From NCBI GenBank assembly GCA_024397875.1, contig CP073344.1:859001-923000 (forward strand): a DNA stretch of 64,000 nt, given 5' to 3'. The translations under genes and the position numbers were made by a program. This DNA comes from Amphritea atlantica (GTDB lineage Bacteria; Pseudomonadota; Gammaproteobacteria; Pseudomonadales; Balneatricaceae). The notes below the pieces were generated by a model. That model saw only the letters and a list, made by a program, of their open reading frames with translations. It did no database searches and was not told the DNA's origin. This document shows, in pieces, positions 7,747 to 18,995 of this stretch. Numbering within the stretch: position 1 is the first letter of the stretch; the number at the start of each line of letters is the position of its first letter.

Positions 7747-8646
7747 CTACCAGGGATGGGCAGCCAGGTAATCTTCTAAGTGGTCTATTAACGCCCGGAC
7801 ATTCGGTGACAGGTGTTTTCTGGACGAATACAAGGCATAAATAGACAGATCTTTGGGTTTCCACTCGGGTAGAAGGTGGTGCAACCGGCCCTCTTTTATA
7901 TATCGATTCGCTAAGTAAGTCGGTTGCAGGCTAATGCCCATGCCATTTAAGGTGGCGTGCATTAACGCTGTTGCTTCGTTAATCGTTACACGACAGTGTG
8001 CCGATACTGATTCGAACTGTTCATCCTGAGACAGATGCCAGATGTGGCGCCTGAAGTTTTTATAGCCTAAACACTCGTAGTTGATTAAGTCTTGTGGGTG
8101 TTGAATCTCATCGAGTGTTTGACGCGCTTTTTCAAGATACGCCGGTGATGCCACCAGTACTGACTCACACACCGCGATCGGCTTACCGATTAATTGAGGG
8201 TCTGGATCTGAGGCGATTCGCAGGGCCAGATCAATGCGTTTTTCTGTTAAGTCTGCGGTACTGTCTTCTAAATCAATATCAATACTGACTTGAGGATGCT
8301 GCGCCATAAAACTCTGAATCGCGGGCATCAGTTGAGAATAACCGAACGACACACTGGCGGTGATGCGAAGCAAACCTGATAATTCTTCGCCCGTATTGGC
8401 CAGAGCGGTAATGTTGTCCGCCTGTTCCAACCATCGTTCGACATCTTTTAAGCACGCTTCTCCGGCACTGGTCAGCGATATTTTACGGGTTGTCCGATGT
8501 AACAAACGGACTTTCAACCAATCCTCCATCGCTTCTATGTAACGTGTCACCATGGGCCGCGACATAGCCAGACGCTCAGACGTACGGGTAAAACTGCGTG
8601 ACTCGGCGACGTCGAGAAACACCTGAGCGGCGATTACCCGGTCCAT
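7747..8646 (-). CDS. LysR family transcriptional regulator
   Basis: The 299-residue protein has an N-terminal winged HTH (MDRVIAAQVFLDVAESRSF, then RPMVTRYIEAMEDWLKVRLL) and a C-terminal effector domain with a SADPQLIGKP-like strand and GMGISLQPTYLA near the end, typical of the CrgA/AaeR-like branch. An AGGAG site precedes the ATG. It is divergent from the MBL-fold/DsbA pair across about 120 bp, so those two genes are the likely target operon. Confidence 0.88.
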   Translation of the reverse strand: MDRVIAAQVFLDVAESRSFTRTSERLAMSRPMVTRYIEAMEDWLKVRLLHRTTRKISLTSAGEACLKDVERWLEQADNITALANTGEELSGLLRITASVSFGYSQLMPAIQSFMAQHPQVSIDIDLEDSTADLTEKRIDLALRIASDPDPQLIGKPIAVCESVLVASPAYLEKARQTLDEIQHPQDLINYECLGYKNFRRHIWHLSQDEQFESVSAHCRVTINEATALMHATLNGMGISLQPTYLANRYIKEGRLHHLLPEWKPKDLSIYALYSSRKHLSPNVRALIDHLEDYLAAHPW

Positions 8647-8671
8647 TACACTCTCCTGATTTGCACGATAT

Positions 8672-8690
8672 ATGAAATAATAATGTTCAT
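8672..8690. promoter_or_regulatory. Candidate LysR binding site
   Basis: An inverted repeat ATGAA-N9-TTCAT lies 26 bp before the LysR start and 77 bp before the MBL gene, in the divergent promoter region. The arms are short and A/T-rich, so chance is possible. Confidence 0.3.
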
Positions 8691-8767
8691 TTTTGTCTAT
8701 TTTTCCGCTCAGATCAATTCACTATTATGAGTCCACGCTCACCATTGAGCCTTTACCGGAGAAACAG

Positions 8768-9634
8768 ATGAAAAAACTTATCGCATTGGCCGCCTCGACA
8801 TTGATTACATTCTCAGCTTTGGCAGCAGACAAGGCGCCATTAACCCTGGATGTATACAATGCCGAAGCCAGCAGTTTTAGCGTAACGTCTACCGTGGTGT
8901 ACGGTGACACTGAGGTTATGGTTATCGATGCCGGTTTTACCAAAGCGGATGCTCTGCGCATTGCCGCAAAAGTATTAGATTCGGGCAAAGCGCTTAAAAC
9001 CATTTTTATTAGTCAGGCAGACCCTGATTATTACTTTGGTGCCGAGACTCTGCAGAAGATCTTCCCTGATGCCAAGATCATTACGACACCTGCGGTCAAA
9101 GAAGTAATAGAGCAGAAACTGGCTGGAAAAGTGGCGTTCTGGGGCCCTAAAATGGGCGACAATGCACCTGTAAACCCAATAGTGCCTGCTGTCTACAACC
9201 AATCCACACTGACTGTCGATGGCCATGTTATCGAAATCCGTGGTACCGAAGGTGTATTGGCTCACCGTCCTTATTTATGGATTCCTGAAAACCAGGCGAT
9301 TCTGGGTAACGTCGCCGTATTTGGCAGCATTCACCTGTGGATGGCCGATGCGCAATCTGACGAATCCCAGACAGCCTGGGTAACGCAATTAAAAGAGATG
9401 TTGGCGCTGAAGCCAGCGGTTGTGATTCCTGGCCATATGGCAGCCGATACGACGGCTGATTCAAGCGCTATTACTTACACGATGGACTACATCACCGACT
9501 TTCAGCAAGCGAAGCAAGAAAGCCAGAACAGCGCTGAGCTTATTCAGGCCATGTCTGAGAAATATCCGAATGCTAAAGGTGCTTTGAATCTGAATATTGC
9601 AGCGAAAGTTCATAAGGGAGAAATGCAATGGTAA
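8768..9634 (+). CDS. Exported metallo-beta-lactamase-fold protein with altered metal motif
   Basis: About 288 residues. A Sec signal peptide (MKKLIALAASTLITFSALA, then AD) sends it to the periplasm, and GGAGA lies before this ATG. The MBL fold shows as YGDTEVMVIDAGF, the IFISQADPDYYFG loop (about 79-91), AHRPYLW near 165 and PGHMA at 221-225. The HxHxDH metal motif is replaced: Q83, D85 and Y88 stand where histidines are expected, with only D87 and later H223 kept. Metal binding is therefore changed or reduced. It overlaps the DsbA-like gene by 7 bp, so the two are co-expressed. Confidence 0.85.
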   Translation: MKKLIALAASTLITFSALAADKAPLTLDVYNAEASSFSVTSTVVYGDTEVMVIDAGFTKADALRIAAKVLDSGKALKTIFISQADPDYYFGAETLQKIFPDAKIITTPAVKEVIEQKLAGKVAFWGPKMGDNAPVNPIVPAVYNQSTLTVDGHVIEIRGTEGVLAHRPYLWIPENQAILGNVAVFGSIHLWMADAQSDESQTAWVTQLKEMLALKPAVVIPGHMAADTTADSSAITYTMDYITDFQQAKQESQNSAELIQAMSEKYPNAKGALNLNIAAKVHKGEMQW

Positions 9635-10272
9635 AGGTTCATTACTTCTTCGATCCAATGTGTGGCTGGTGCTATGGCGCGTCTTCATTAATACGTACTC
9701 TTGCAGCAACGCCCGGATTTAAGATTATTTACCATCCGGGCGGCATGATCATGAAGCAAGCAATTGATCCTGCTTTCAGACAACATATTCTGCACGCCGA
9801 TAGAAAAATTGCGGCCATGACGGGCGCGCCCTTCGGCGAGGCTTATCAAACGAGAATAGCGGGTGCCGGTGAATTTGTGGTGGATTCATATGCCACAACG
9901 TGCGCCTTCCTTGTCGGGCAGGAAATGGGGATCGCTGCAGATAAAATGCTGGAAACCCTGCAAAAGGCGCATTACCAGGAGGGTAAACACTTAGATGAAT
10001 GGAACGTGCTGGCAGAACTCGCCGTCTCCATCGGCCTGGACGAAACCCTGTGGAATGAAAACATGGTGAAGTTTGAGCCTGAGATGATGGATATGATTAA
10101 GGCGAGTCATGGCTTAATGGGGCAAATGCAGGTCAGTGGCTATCCAACGCTGATTACTGAAAAAGAGGGTAAACTGGAGAAGCTGGAACACACTCAGTTT
10201 TATGGCAAGATTTCAGAGTGGAGCGCTTATTTAGGTGCATATCTGGAGGCTGAAAATGTGGCGTCAGTTTAA
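9628..10272 (+). CDS. DsbA-like thioredoxin-fold oxidoreductase
   Basis: The 214-residue protein opens VHYFFDPMCGWCYG with a CGWC redox pair at residues 12-15. A helical insertion follows, then the cis-Pro region SGYPTLITEKEG near 172-182, as in DSBA-domain proteins of the FrnE/HCCA-isomerase-like group. No signal peptide is seen, so it probably acts in the cytoplasm, unlike its exported MBL partner. Its start codon overlaps the end of the MBL gene by 7 bp. The likely role is thiol-disulfide exchange or glutathione-dependent isomerisation; the substrate is unknown. Confidence 0.83.
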   Translation: MVKVHYFFDPMCGWCYGASSLIRTLAATPGFKIIYHPGGMIMKQAIDPAFRQHILHADRKIAAMTGAPFGEAYQTRIAGAGEFVVDSYATTCAFLVGQEMGIAADKMLETLQKAHYQEGKHLDEWNVLAELAVSIGLDETLWNENMVKFEPEMMDMIKASHGLMGQMQVSGYPTLITEKEGKLEKLEHTQFYGKISEWSAYLGAYLEAENVASV

Positions 10273-10753
10273 TCACGCACAGCGGTATTGACTGATAATG
10301 CAATAAGGATAAAAGAGACAGGGGACTGATAGATTGGCCTTATCAGACTCTGTCATCAACCTGGTGGTCTGCCAGCTATTTCGCCCTCTACTTTCGTATT
10401 CACTCAATTCTCCATATTCTTCGAGATAAAACCGCTCTTCACCCCTCAAACGTGCCGCAGTCGTTGAGTTTATTATTCAGTTATCGTTTAACCATCCGCT
10501 TTGATTCACCAGGGTCATATGCGCAAGCGCTGCGTTTTTGGCTACCAGGTAGCTTTATTTTGCTTCGGGCGTTGGCACGCATATGACCACCGTACTTCTG
10601 TATTTCTTTTTGTCTCTGTAAGGCGACAGTATAAGTATTTATATTTTGTCTCTCTCTGGTAACACGCAGGCATTGTTTTATGCTGGCTCATACTCTAGTC
10701 TCTACTTCTGGTTTGATATCTGATATTTCTCAGGATGCAGAAGGAAAAACTCT
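10273..10753. other. Gene-free stretch with two hairpins
   Basis: No credible gene is seen in 481 bp. After the DsbA stop there is a nested hairpin (GACAG 10317-10321 with CTGTC 10350-10354, and CTGATA 10326-10331 with TATCAG 10341-10346) without a clear T-run, a possible weak terminator. A larger palindrome follows at 10513-10588. The last 60 bp should hold the promoter of the response-regulator gene. Confidence 0.5.
10513..10588. repeat. 76-bp imperfect palindrome
   Basis: GGTCATATGCG (10513-10523) and its exact complement CGCATATGACC (10578-10588) enclose a further small hairpin GCTACC-A-GGTAGC. The arms stay partly complementary inward (CAAGCGC against GGCGTTGG). It could be a structured RNA, a transposon-derived palindrome or a protein-binding site. 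No second copy was recognised in the window. Confidence 0.5.
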
Positions 10754-11731
10754 TTGAGTGAAGCGGTTCCCGTCGTTATATGTGATGATTCCGGTTTGGC
10801 GCGTAAGCAGATGGCATCTGCCTTACATGGCTGGAATGTCGAAATCACCTTTGCTGAGTTGGGTCAGCAAGGGTTGGATGCCGTGCGGGCGCAAAAAGGA
10901 GATATCCTGTTTCTGGACCTGAATATGCCAATGATGGATGGCTATCAGGTACTGGAAGAGATTCGCAGAGATGATCTGCCAACCCTGGTGATTGTCGTTT
11001 CGGGTGATGTGCAGCCTGAAGCAAGAAAGCGAGTGTTAGAGCTTGGGGCGCTGGAGTTTATAAAAAAACCCTGCTCACCTGAGATTATTGCGGATATCTT
11101 AAACCGATATGGTTTACTCACTGAGCTGGAACACCCTGAGGATCAGCTACACAGTGAACACGCCATTGAACTCCTGGATTACTATCAGGAAATATCCAAT
11201 GTAGCGATGGGGGAGGCTGGGGCGCTGTTAGCCCGGTTACTGAATACTTTTGTCGATCTTCCCATTCCAAAGGTGAAATTGGTATCACCAGCAGAAATTG
11301 AACAGCTGCTGCTGTCTGCTGCCGGCAACGGTTTTGATCTGGTCAGCCAGGGATTCGTGGGTCCTGAACTTGCGGGCGAAGCCTTGTTGGTGATTAAGCG
11401 CAGTAATCTGGATACCATTGCCTGGCTGATGAATATGCAAGGCAATATGGAGCAGCTTCAGGCCGAGTTGGAGGTGTTTCTTTCCAATGTGTTGATTGGC
11501 GCTTTTTCGTCAAGCTTTTCAAAGCAGCTGGACATCTCCTTGAGTCGGGCCACTCCTATAATATTGCGCGACTTTTCCGGTATGTCAGAGCAGAACTCCC
11601 AATGGCAACAGACGCTGATGATCTCTATAGACTACCAGTTGAGGGCCCAGGGCTTTCATTGCGAGCTGCTGGTGATATTTACAGAGGACTCACTGCCTAA
11701 ATTACAGGAAATAGCGAGATACTGTTCATGA
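10754..11731 (+). CDS. Response regulator with C-terminal CheC-like domain
   Basis: The 325-residue protein begins at a TTG, with AAGGA 8 bp upstream. REC domain residues 1-120: acidic pair D11/D12, phospho-acceptor D55 in FLDLNMPMMDG, S83 and K104/105 in FIKKP are all present. Residues about 140-325 look like a CheC/CheX-type phosphatase-like domain (NVAMGEAGALLARLL and the later EVFLSNVLIGAFSSSF repeat of that helix). Such proteins couple phosphorylation to chemotaxis or c-di-GMP output. It overlaps the diguanylate cyclase gene by 4 bp. No partner histidine kinase is next to it. Confidence 0.83.
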   Translation: MSEAVPVVICDDSGLARKQMASALHGWNVEITFAELGQQGLDAVRAQKGDILFLDLNMPMMDGYQVLEEIRRDDLPTLVIVVSGDVQPEARKRVLELGALEFIKKPCSPEIIADILNRYGLLTELEHPEDQLHSEHAIELLDYYQEISNVAMGEAGALLARLLNTFVDLPIPKVKLVSPAEIEQLLLSAAGNGFDLVSQGFVGPELAGEALLVIKRSNLDTIAWLMNMQGNMEQLQAELEVFLSNVLIGAFSSSFSKQLDISLSRATPIILRDFSGMSEQNSQWQQTLMISIDYQLRAQGFHCELLVIFTEDSLPKLQEIARYCS

Positions 11732-12687
11732 CTGGAGGCATCAACCAGGAAATAGAAGATTTACACTGGAACCTGGGGTTATTACAGAACCTTGAGGTCG
11801 GTCTGGTTGTTCTTGATCGTGACAGTTATATCTGTATGTGGAATGGTTTTATGGAAAACCACTCCGGTATCTCTGCCAGCAAAGCGATTCATCAGAATTT
11901 GTTCTCGCTTTATCCTGAATTACCGGCGCCTTGGCTCCAGAAACAGATTGAGGCGGTTTTATTGCTAAGCAATACTGCTTATATCTCATGGGAACAGAGG
12001 CCCTACCTGTTTCCGTTTAAAAGTCATCGGCCTATTACAGGTAGTGCGCCTTATATGTATCAGAATGTCACGCTGATCCCTTTAAGCTCACCTACCGGGC
12101 AGATTGATCATATCGGCATTCTGATCTACGACGTCACCGATAATGCGATAGGGCAGCAGAAATTGGAGGCCGCCAATCAGCAGCTGCAATCCCTGAGCAG
12201 AACTGACGGGCTAACGGGATTGAATAATCGGGCCTATTGGCAGGAATGCCTGGAAAAAGAGTTTGATCGTTTTGCGCGGCAGCAAGAAACCAGTTCTGTC
12301 ATCATGTTTGATATAGACCATTTTAAAAAAGTGAATGATAGCTACGGCCATCAGGCGGGTGATATGGTGATCCAGACGATAGCGCAGACGCTTGGGCAAT
12401 ATGTGCGAAAAACGGATATTGCAGGCCGTTATGGCGGCGAAGAGTTTGGCGCTATTCTGGTAGGAACCTGTGGCGAAAATGCGAAAGTTTTTGCTGAGCG
12501 CTTACGTTCAGCCGTGGAGGCAACCGTGATGCCGTATGGAGAGCACAGATTATCAGTTACCATCAGTGTTGGCATTGCCGAAGTGACATTCGAGCAGGCT
12601 AGTGCACTGGAATGGTTGGAACAGGCGGATCAGGCGCTGTATACGTCTAAGCAGAATGGTCGTAACCAGGTCACACGCTTCGAATAG
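11728..12687 (+). CDS. PAS-GGDEF diguanylate cyclase
   Basis: The 319-residue cytoplasmic protein has an N-terminal PAS-like domain (LEVGLVVLDRDSYICMWNGF) and a GGDEF domain from about residue 160. The active-site motif is GGEEF at 236-240 and an RKTD inhibitory site lies at 227-230, five residues before it, so it should make c-di-GMP and feel product inhibition. Its start overlaps the stop of the REC-CheC gene (ATGA), giving a two-gene unit in which the response regulator probably modulates the cyclase. Confidence 0.9.
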   Translation: MTGGINQEIEDLHWNLGLLQNLEVGLVVLDRDSYICMWNGFMENHSGISASKAIHQNLFSLYPELPAPWLQKQIEAVLLLSNTAYISWEQRPYLFPFKSHRPITGSAPYMYQNVTLIPLSSPTGQIDHIGILIYDVTDNAIGQQKLEAANQQLQSLSRTDGLTGLNNRAYWQECLEKEFDRFARQQETSSVIMFDIDHFKKVNDSYGHQAGDMVIQTIAQTLGQYVRKTDIAGRYGGEEFGAILVGTCGENAKVFAERLRSAVEATVMPYGEHRLSVTISVGIAEVTFEQASALEWLEQADQALYTSKQNGRNQVTRFE

Positions 12688-12875
12688 ATGGCCCCGGCAG
12701 ACGACGCCATATTATCCTTATCATCAGGTGCTTCATCGGTTGAAAGACGGCCGTTCAGTGACGACACGTCTGGGTCACGCTTTTGACTCTGATGTGCATG
12801 AGAACAACACTCACTGCCGGCGCTATAGCCGATGATCGCAGTATCCTTTTAGCAAAACACCGATCTGAGCCTCAA

Positions 12876-13547
12876 TTACAGCGATACAGCGCGATACGCC
12901 GCAATAATATGGTCTACGCTGGCGCTGTTGCCTTGCTGAATCCGGCGGTAATGGTTGAGGGTATTATTCAGATAGCGTTCAACCATTCGTTTTTGTTCAG
13001 CGCTCGTGGATTGCCAGATTTTGTTGCCCACAGGATCGATGTGTGCGTTTTCGTCGACCTCTGATGAAACCAGAATGACTTCGTAGAAACGCTGATTCTC
13101 TTCAATCAGCCGTTCATCTTTTAAGCTGAAATCGAGTTTGATCAGTGTCTGGCGCAATGCAAACTGGTGATGCACCGGACACAGCAGAAAATCAATATTC
13201 AGGTGGGGGTGCTGCTGGTGAATGGCCTCCACGAACCGAATCATCAGATCGCCGCCAACCCCGGCAATGATAATCAGCTGTTTTCCTGAATACTGTTCTA
13301 ACGGCAGCTGAGCGACATCGATGCAGTGTGTCTCCCATCGTGTCGCAGTATCGGGATAAAACCGCTGTAGTCTGCTTTCCAGCCCGGCCATGAGTTGCGG
13401 CACAATATCAACAAAATGGATCTGTGTGTCGGGACGGGCCAGCAGGGCGGCACCCAGAAAACCGTGGTCACAACAGCAATCCCAGATATGGCTATAGCCC
13501 GGTGTCACCATCTGTTCAATCTGCTGTAACCGCTTGCTGAGTTTCAA
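12876..13547 (-). CDS. trmK: TrmK-type tRNA (adenine-N1)-methyltransferase family protein
   Basis: The 223-residue SAM-dependent methyltransferase has the family opening MKLSKRLQQIEQMV, a SAM-binding loop DCCCDHGFLGAAL (canonical TrmK has D-x-G-x-D-H), a VDIVP acidic strand end and the AGVGGDLM motif. Characterised TrmK modifies A22 of tRNA; gammaproteobacterial relatives like this one are not well tested, so the name is by family. The gene is monocistronic and its promoter region is shared with the divergent AMP-ligase operon. Confidence 0.78.
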   Translation of the reverse strand: MKLSKRLQQIEQMVTPGYSHIWDCCCDHGFLGAALLARPDTQIHFVDIVPQLMAGLESRLQRFYPDTATRWETHCIDVAQLPLEQYSGKQLIIIAGVGGDLMIRFVEAIHQQHPHLNIDFLLCPVHHQFALRQTLIKLDFSLKDERLIEENQRFYEVILVSSEVDENAHIDPVGNKIWQSTSAEQKRMVERYLNNTLNHYRRIQQGNSASVDHIIAAYRAVSL

Positions 13548-13824
13548 GGAAATACCCGTGTACTAGAAATGAGGGCATTGTAATGCTTTTCTGTTTCTTA
13601 ACGCGAAAAAAGCAACCAATTTAAGTCTTGGATAACAATTTTTCTGTTTTAATTAACCAGTAAGCCGCTGTTTGATGCGCCTTCCTGCAACTGCAATCCC
13701 TTTCATTTATATGTTGTGAAAGGCCTCCGGGTCGGCGGTTCTGTCAATATAAGCGCAATAGCATATATGCAGATCTGTGCTAGCTTTAAAGACCAGAACG
13801 ATTTCCATCGCCGAGGGATAAGGA

Positions 13825-15575
<1,751 letters not shown>

Positions 15576-15579
<4 letters not shown>

Positions 15580-16571
15580 GCAATAAACTTCATATCAACA
15601 GGGACCATCTGCTGGAGCAGTTAAAGCAGATGGTACGTATTCGCCGTTTTGAAGAGAAATGTGCCGAGCTTTACAGTCAGCAAAAAATACGTGGATTCCT
15701 GCACCTTTATATTGGTGAAGAAGCTGTTGCGGTAGGCGCGATGGCCGCGCTGGATGAGGATGACCAGGTGGTCGCCACCTACCGTGAACATGGCCATGCC
15801 CTGGCTCGTGGTCTGGCCATGGGGCCGGTGATGGCCGAGATGTATGGCAAAACCAACGGCTGCAGTCGCGGCCGTGGCGGCTCGATGCATCTGTTTGATA
15901 ACGCCCGCCACTTTTATGGTGGCAACGCTATTGTGGGAGGCGGGCTGCCTCTGGCCACCGGGCTGGCCATGGCTAACAAACAGCAGCAACAATCCTCGAT
16001 TGCCGTTTGTTTTTTTGGTGAAGGGGCGGTGGCGGAAGGCGAGTTTCATGAAAGCCTGAATCTGGCTGCGCTCTGGCAACTGCCGGTGCTGTATATCTGC
16101 GAGAACAACCGCTACGCCATGGGCACGGCTTTACAATACTCTGAGTCAGAAATGAACATTGCTAAAAAAGCCGCAAGCTATGGGCTTCAGGTGGCTCAGG
16201 TCGATGGTATGAATGTGGTGGATGTCGAAGCGGCGGTGCGTAAGGCGGTCGATGCGGTGCGCGACAATCAGCAGCCTTATCTGCTGGAGTGCCTGACCTA
16301 TCGTTTTCGTGGTCATTCCAGCTTTGACGGCCAGCTGTACCGGGACAAAGCCGAGGTCAGCGAATGGGAGAAAAAAGGCCCCGTTAAACGCCTGGTCCGC
16401 TGGCTGACGGAGTATAACCATTTTGAAACGGAAGAAATGGATCAGATTGAACGGCAGGTCGAAGCCGAAATTGCTGCGGCAGTTGCCTTTGCCGAAGCCG
16501 GTGAATGGGAAGCGGTGGAAGACCTCTGCAAAGATGTTTATTCGCCGACACCTTCAGGAGATGCCGTATGA
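15576..16571 (+). CDS. TPP-dependent 2-oxoacid/acetoin dehydrogenase E1 alpha subunit
   Basis: The 331-residue protein is close in form to PdhA/Aco[22 protein letters not shown] leads the N-terminus, [12 protein letters not shown] and GRGGSMHL are the loops around the cofactor, and [18 protein letters not shown] to [11 protein letters not shown] is the TPP/Mg motif (GxG...NN). RFRGHSSFD is the phosphorylation-loop equivalent. It pairs with the next gene to form the alpha2beta2 E1. It overlaps both neighbours by 4 bp, indicating translational coupling. Whether it acts on pyruvate, acetoin or another 2-oxo compound cannot be decided from sequence alone. Confidence 0.88.
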
Positions 16572-17560
16572 GTACGTCTGATCCCCACACCATGACTTAC
16601 CGCGAAGCGCTGAGTGCGGGTATTGAAGCGGCGCTGAATGCTGACCCGCGAACCTTTTTGATGGGGGAGGATGTCGGTCGATATGGTGGCTGCTATGCGG
16701 TCAGTAAGGGCTTACTTGATAAGTATGGTGAAACCCGGATTATCGATACGCCACTCTGTGAATCCGGTTTTGTGGGCGTCGGTATTGGTGCAGCTCTGGG
16801 GGGCATGCGGCCTATTGTTGAGATAATGACGGTGAATTTCAGTTTGCTGGCGATGGATCAGATCGTCAACACCGCCGCTACACTCCGGCATATGTCCGGA
16901 GGGCAGTTTAATGTGCCCGTTGTGTTTCGCATGGCCTGTGGGGCCGGAAAACAGCTTGCCGCCCAGCATTCCCATAGCTGGGAAAATCTCTATGCCCATA
17001 TTCCCGGTTTAAAAGTGATCAGTCCCGGCACCCATACCGATGCCCGTTTTATGCTGGCGCAGGCGTTAGCCGATCCTGATCCGGTGATTATTTTTGAGCA
17101 TGTGATGTTGCTGAATGAGTCCGGTGAGGTGGCCGGGCAGGCGGAAGCCCCCATGGAAAAAGCCCTGGTGCGCAGACAGGGTCAGGATGTCAGCCTGATA
17201 GCCTATGGCGGCAATCTGCATAAAGCCCAGGCGGCTGCCGGGCAACTGGCCGCCGAGGGCATTTCTGCCGAAGTCGTGGATCTGCGCTGTTTACGGCCGC
17301 TGGATAAAGCAACCCTGTTGGCCAGTGTGGCCAAGACTCATCGGGCAGTGATTATTGATGAGGGCTGGCATAGCGGTAGTCTGGCAGGGGAGATCAGCGC
17401 GATTATCATGGAAGAGGGGTTCTGGTATCTGGATGCACCGGTGAAACGGGTGTGTAGCGCTGAGGTTCCCATTCCCTATCCAGCCCATCTCGAACAAGCA
17501 GCGATCCCTCAGGTTGAGACCATTGTGGCGATGGCGAAAGCGGTAATGGAAGGCCGCTGA
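16568..17560 (+). CDS. TPP-dependent 2-oxoacid/acetoin dehydrogenase E1 beta subunit
   Basis: About 330 residues starting [20 protein letters not shown]. The ATG at 16568 is chosen because AGGAG lies just upstream and it overlaps the E1 alpha stop (ATGA); a longer frame to 16505 would run inside E1 alpha. Family motifs: [32 protein letters not shown], the [17 protein letters not shown] loop, and [20 protein letters not shown] in the transketolase C-terminal domain. It forms E1 with the alpha subunit. Confidence 0.9.
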   Translation: MSTSDPHTMTYREALSAGIEAALNADPRTFLMGEDVGRYGGCYAVSKGLLDKYGETRIIDTPLCESGFVGVGIGAALGGMRPIVEIMTVNFSLLAMDQIVNTAATLRHMSGGQFNVPVVFRMACGAGKQLAAQHSHSWENLYAHIPGLKVISPGTHTDARFMLAQALADPDPVIIFEHVMLLNESGEVAGQAEAPMEKALVRRQGQDVSLIAYGGNLHKAQAAAGQLAAEGISAEVVDLRCLRPLDKATLLASVAKTHRAVIIDEGWHSGSLAGEISAIIMEEGFWYLDAPVKRVCSAEVPIPYPAHLEQAAIPQVETIVAMAKAVMEGR

Positions 17561-18750
17561 TGAGTAAGATAATTGATGTCACCATGCCCTCTCTGGGGGC
17601 AGATATGACCGAAGGTACTCTGGTGGAATGGCAGGCCAAACCCGGGGATACTTTGAATAAAGGCGATATTATCGCCTTGCTGGAAACCCAGAAAGGGATG
17701 ATTGATATGGAGGTCTACCAGCAGGGGGTGATCACGGAATTGCTGTTGGAGCCTGTGGTGAGCGTTCCTGTGGGGACGGTGATGGCCAGGATGAGCGTGG
17801 CAGGCGAGGCTGCCCGGCCCGCCGCGCCAGAAGCTTCGTATCCTGTAGCTCAGGCCGCTGCGATTAAATCGCCACCGGTTACGTCGGATCAGTCGCAGCA
17901 AACGGTTATACCTCAACCGAACAGACCGCGGCAGGGTTTACTGGCCTCTCCGGTGGTCAGAAAACTCGCCGCCGAACAGCAACTTGATCTCAGCCGGCTA
18001 TCCGGGTCAGGGCCTGAAGGGGCGATTTTGCTCCGGGATCTTCCTGCCAATGGACCTGAGGCTAATGCTGCCGGTTCTCCCGATCCGGCTCAGGCGATGC
18101 GCTCTGCCATTGCCGCGGCGATGGCAAAATCCAAGCGTGAGATCCCGCATTATTATCTCTCACTGGAGATTGATATCACCCGGGCGCAACGCTGGCTGGC
18201 GGATTTTAATGCTGAACGAGGGCCGGAAGAGCGTATTTTACTGTTGGCGCTGTTGCTAAAAGCCGTCGCCCGGTCCCTGCATAAATATCCGGCTTTAAAT
18301 GGCTATTATCAACAGCAAACTTTTACTCCGAACAGCGCCATCCATATCGGCAATGTCATCAGCTTGCGGGAGGGGGGGCTGGTGGTGCCGGCCATTCACG
18401 ATGTCGATCAGCTGTCGGTTGAAGAGATCATGGTTAGATTGCGCGATATGAGTGAGCGCAGCCGTCGCGGGGTGTTACGCAGTTCAGAGTTGCTGGATGC
18501 CAGTATTACTGTGAGTAATATGGGAGAGCGTGGCTCCGATCTGCTGTTCGGGGTTATCTATCCACCTCAGGTGGCGATCATTGGTATTGGCAAGCCCCGG
18601 AAAACGATGTTGATCAAAGATGATCAGCCGGAGCTGGCCGAGGTCGTAACGGTCAGTCTCGCTGCGGATCATCGGGTCAGCGATGGCATGACCGGGGCGA
18701 GGTTTTTAAATGCACTGGCGAATAAATTACAGAAACCGGAAAAGTTATGA
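17560..18750 (+). CDS. 2-oxoacid dehydrogenase E2 (dihydrolipoamide acyltransferase)
   Basis: The 396-residue protein has three domains. The lipoyl domain is 1-80, with the lipoyl lysine K45 in LLETQKGMIDMEV (more usual is ETDKA). After an Ala/Pro/Gln linker, the E1/E3-binding domain lies at about 130-165 (ASPVVRKLAAEQQLDLSRL, then GSGPEGAI). The catalytic domain is about 185-396 and ends with AADHRVSDG, the HxxxDG active site. It moves the acyl group from E1 to CoA or, given the downstream ACP gene, perhaps to a carrier protein. It shares one base with E1 beta and overlaps the ACP gene by 4 bp. No E3 gene is nearby. Confidence 0.9.
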   Translation: MSKIIDVTMPSLGADMTEGTLVEWQAKPGDTLNKGDIIALLETQKGMIDMEVYQQGVITELLLEPVVSVPVGTVMARMSVAGEAARPAAPEASYPVAQAAAIKSPPVTSDQSQQTVIPQPNRPRQGLLASPVVRKLAAEQQLDLSRLSGSGPEGAILLRDLPANGPEANAAGSPDPAQAMRSAIAAAMAKSKREIPHYYLSLEIDITRAQRWLADFNAERGPEERILLLALLLKAVARSLHKYPALNGYYQQQTFTPNSAIHIGNVISLREGGLVVPAIHDVDQLSVEEIMVRLRDMSERSRRGVLRSSELLDASITVSNMGERGSDLLFGVIYPPQVAIIGIGKPRKTMLIKDDQPELAEVVTVSLAADHRVSDGMTGARFLNALANKLQKPEKL

Positions 18751-18995
18751 ACAGAGATGAGCTACAGCAGGCCGTGATCGAGGCAATACAGGTTGTCGCA
18801 CCTGAAATCGAGGGCGATGAGATCGATGCCGATGAAGCACTGCGAGAGGAGTGTGATCTCGACTCAATGGACTACCTGCATTTTCTGGCGGCCCTGAAGC
18901 AATCGACGGCAATCAACGTACCCGACGCAGACTATGGCAGGGTGGATACGCTGAATAAGTTATTGGATTACCTGCAGCAGGCGGGCAGTCAGTAG
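18747..18995 (+). CDS. Acyl carrier protein
   Basis: The 82-residue acidic protein has the phosphopantetheine site ECDLDSMDYLHF, with Ser40 as the attachment residue (normally DSL; here DSM). Its length and four-helix layout fit a free-standing ACP. It is the last gene of the dehydrogenase operon, overlapping the E2 stop by 4 bp, so it is produced with that complex rather than with fatty-acid synthesis genes. This suggests it accepts or presents the acyl unit of this pathway (inference). Confidence 0.85.
   Translation: MNRDELQQAVIEAIQVVAPEIEGDEIDADEALREECDLDSMDYLHFLAALKQSTAINVPDADYGRVDTLNKLLDYLQQAGSQ

Noticed and set aside
13548..13824. Divergent promoter region of the AMP-ligase operon searched for FNR, Lrp or sigma-54 motifs
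   Set aside because: No convincing match was found.
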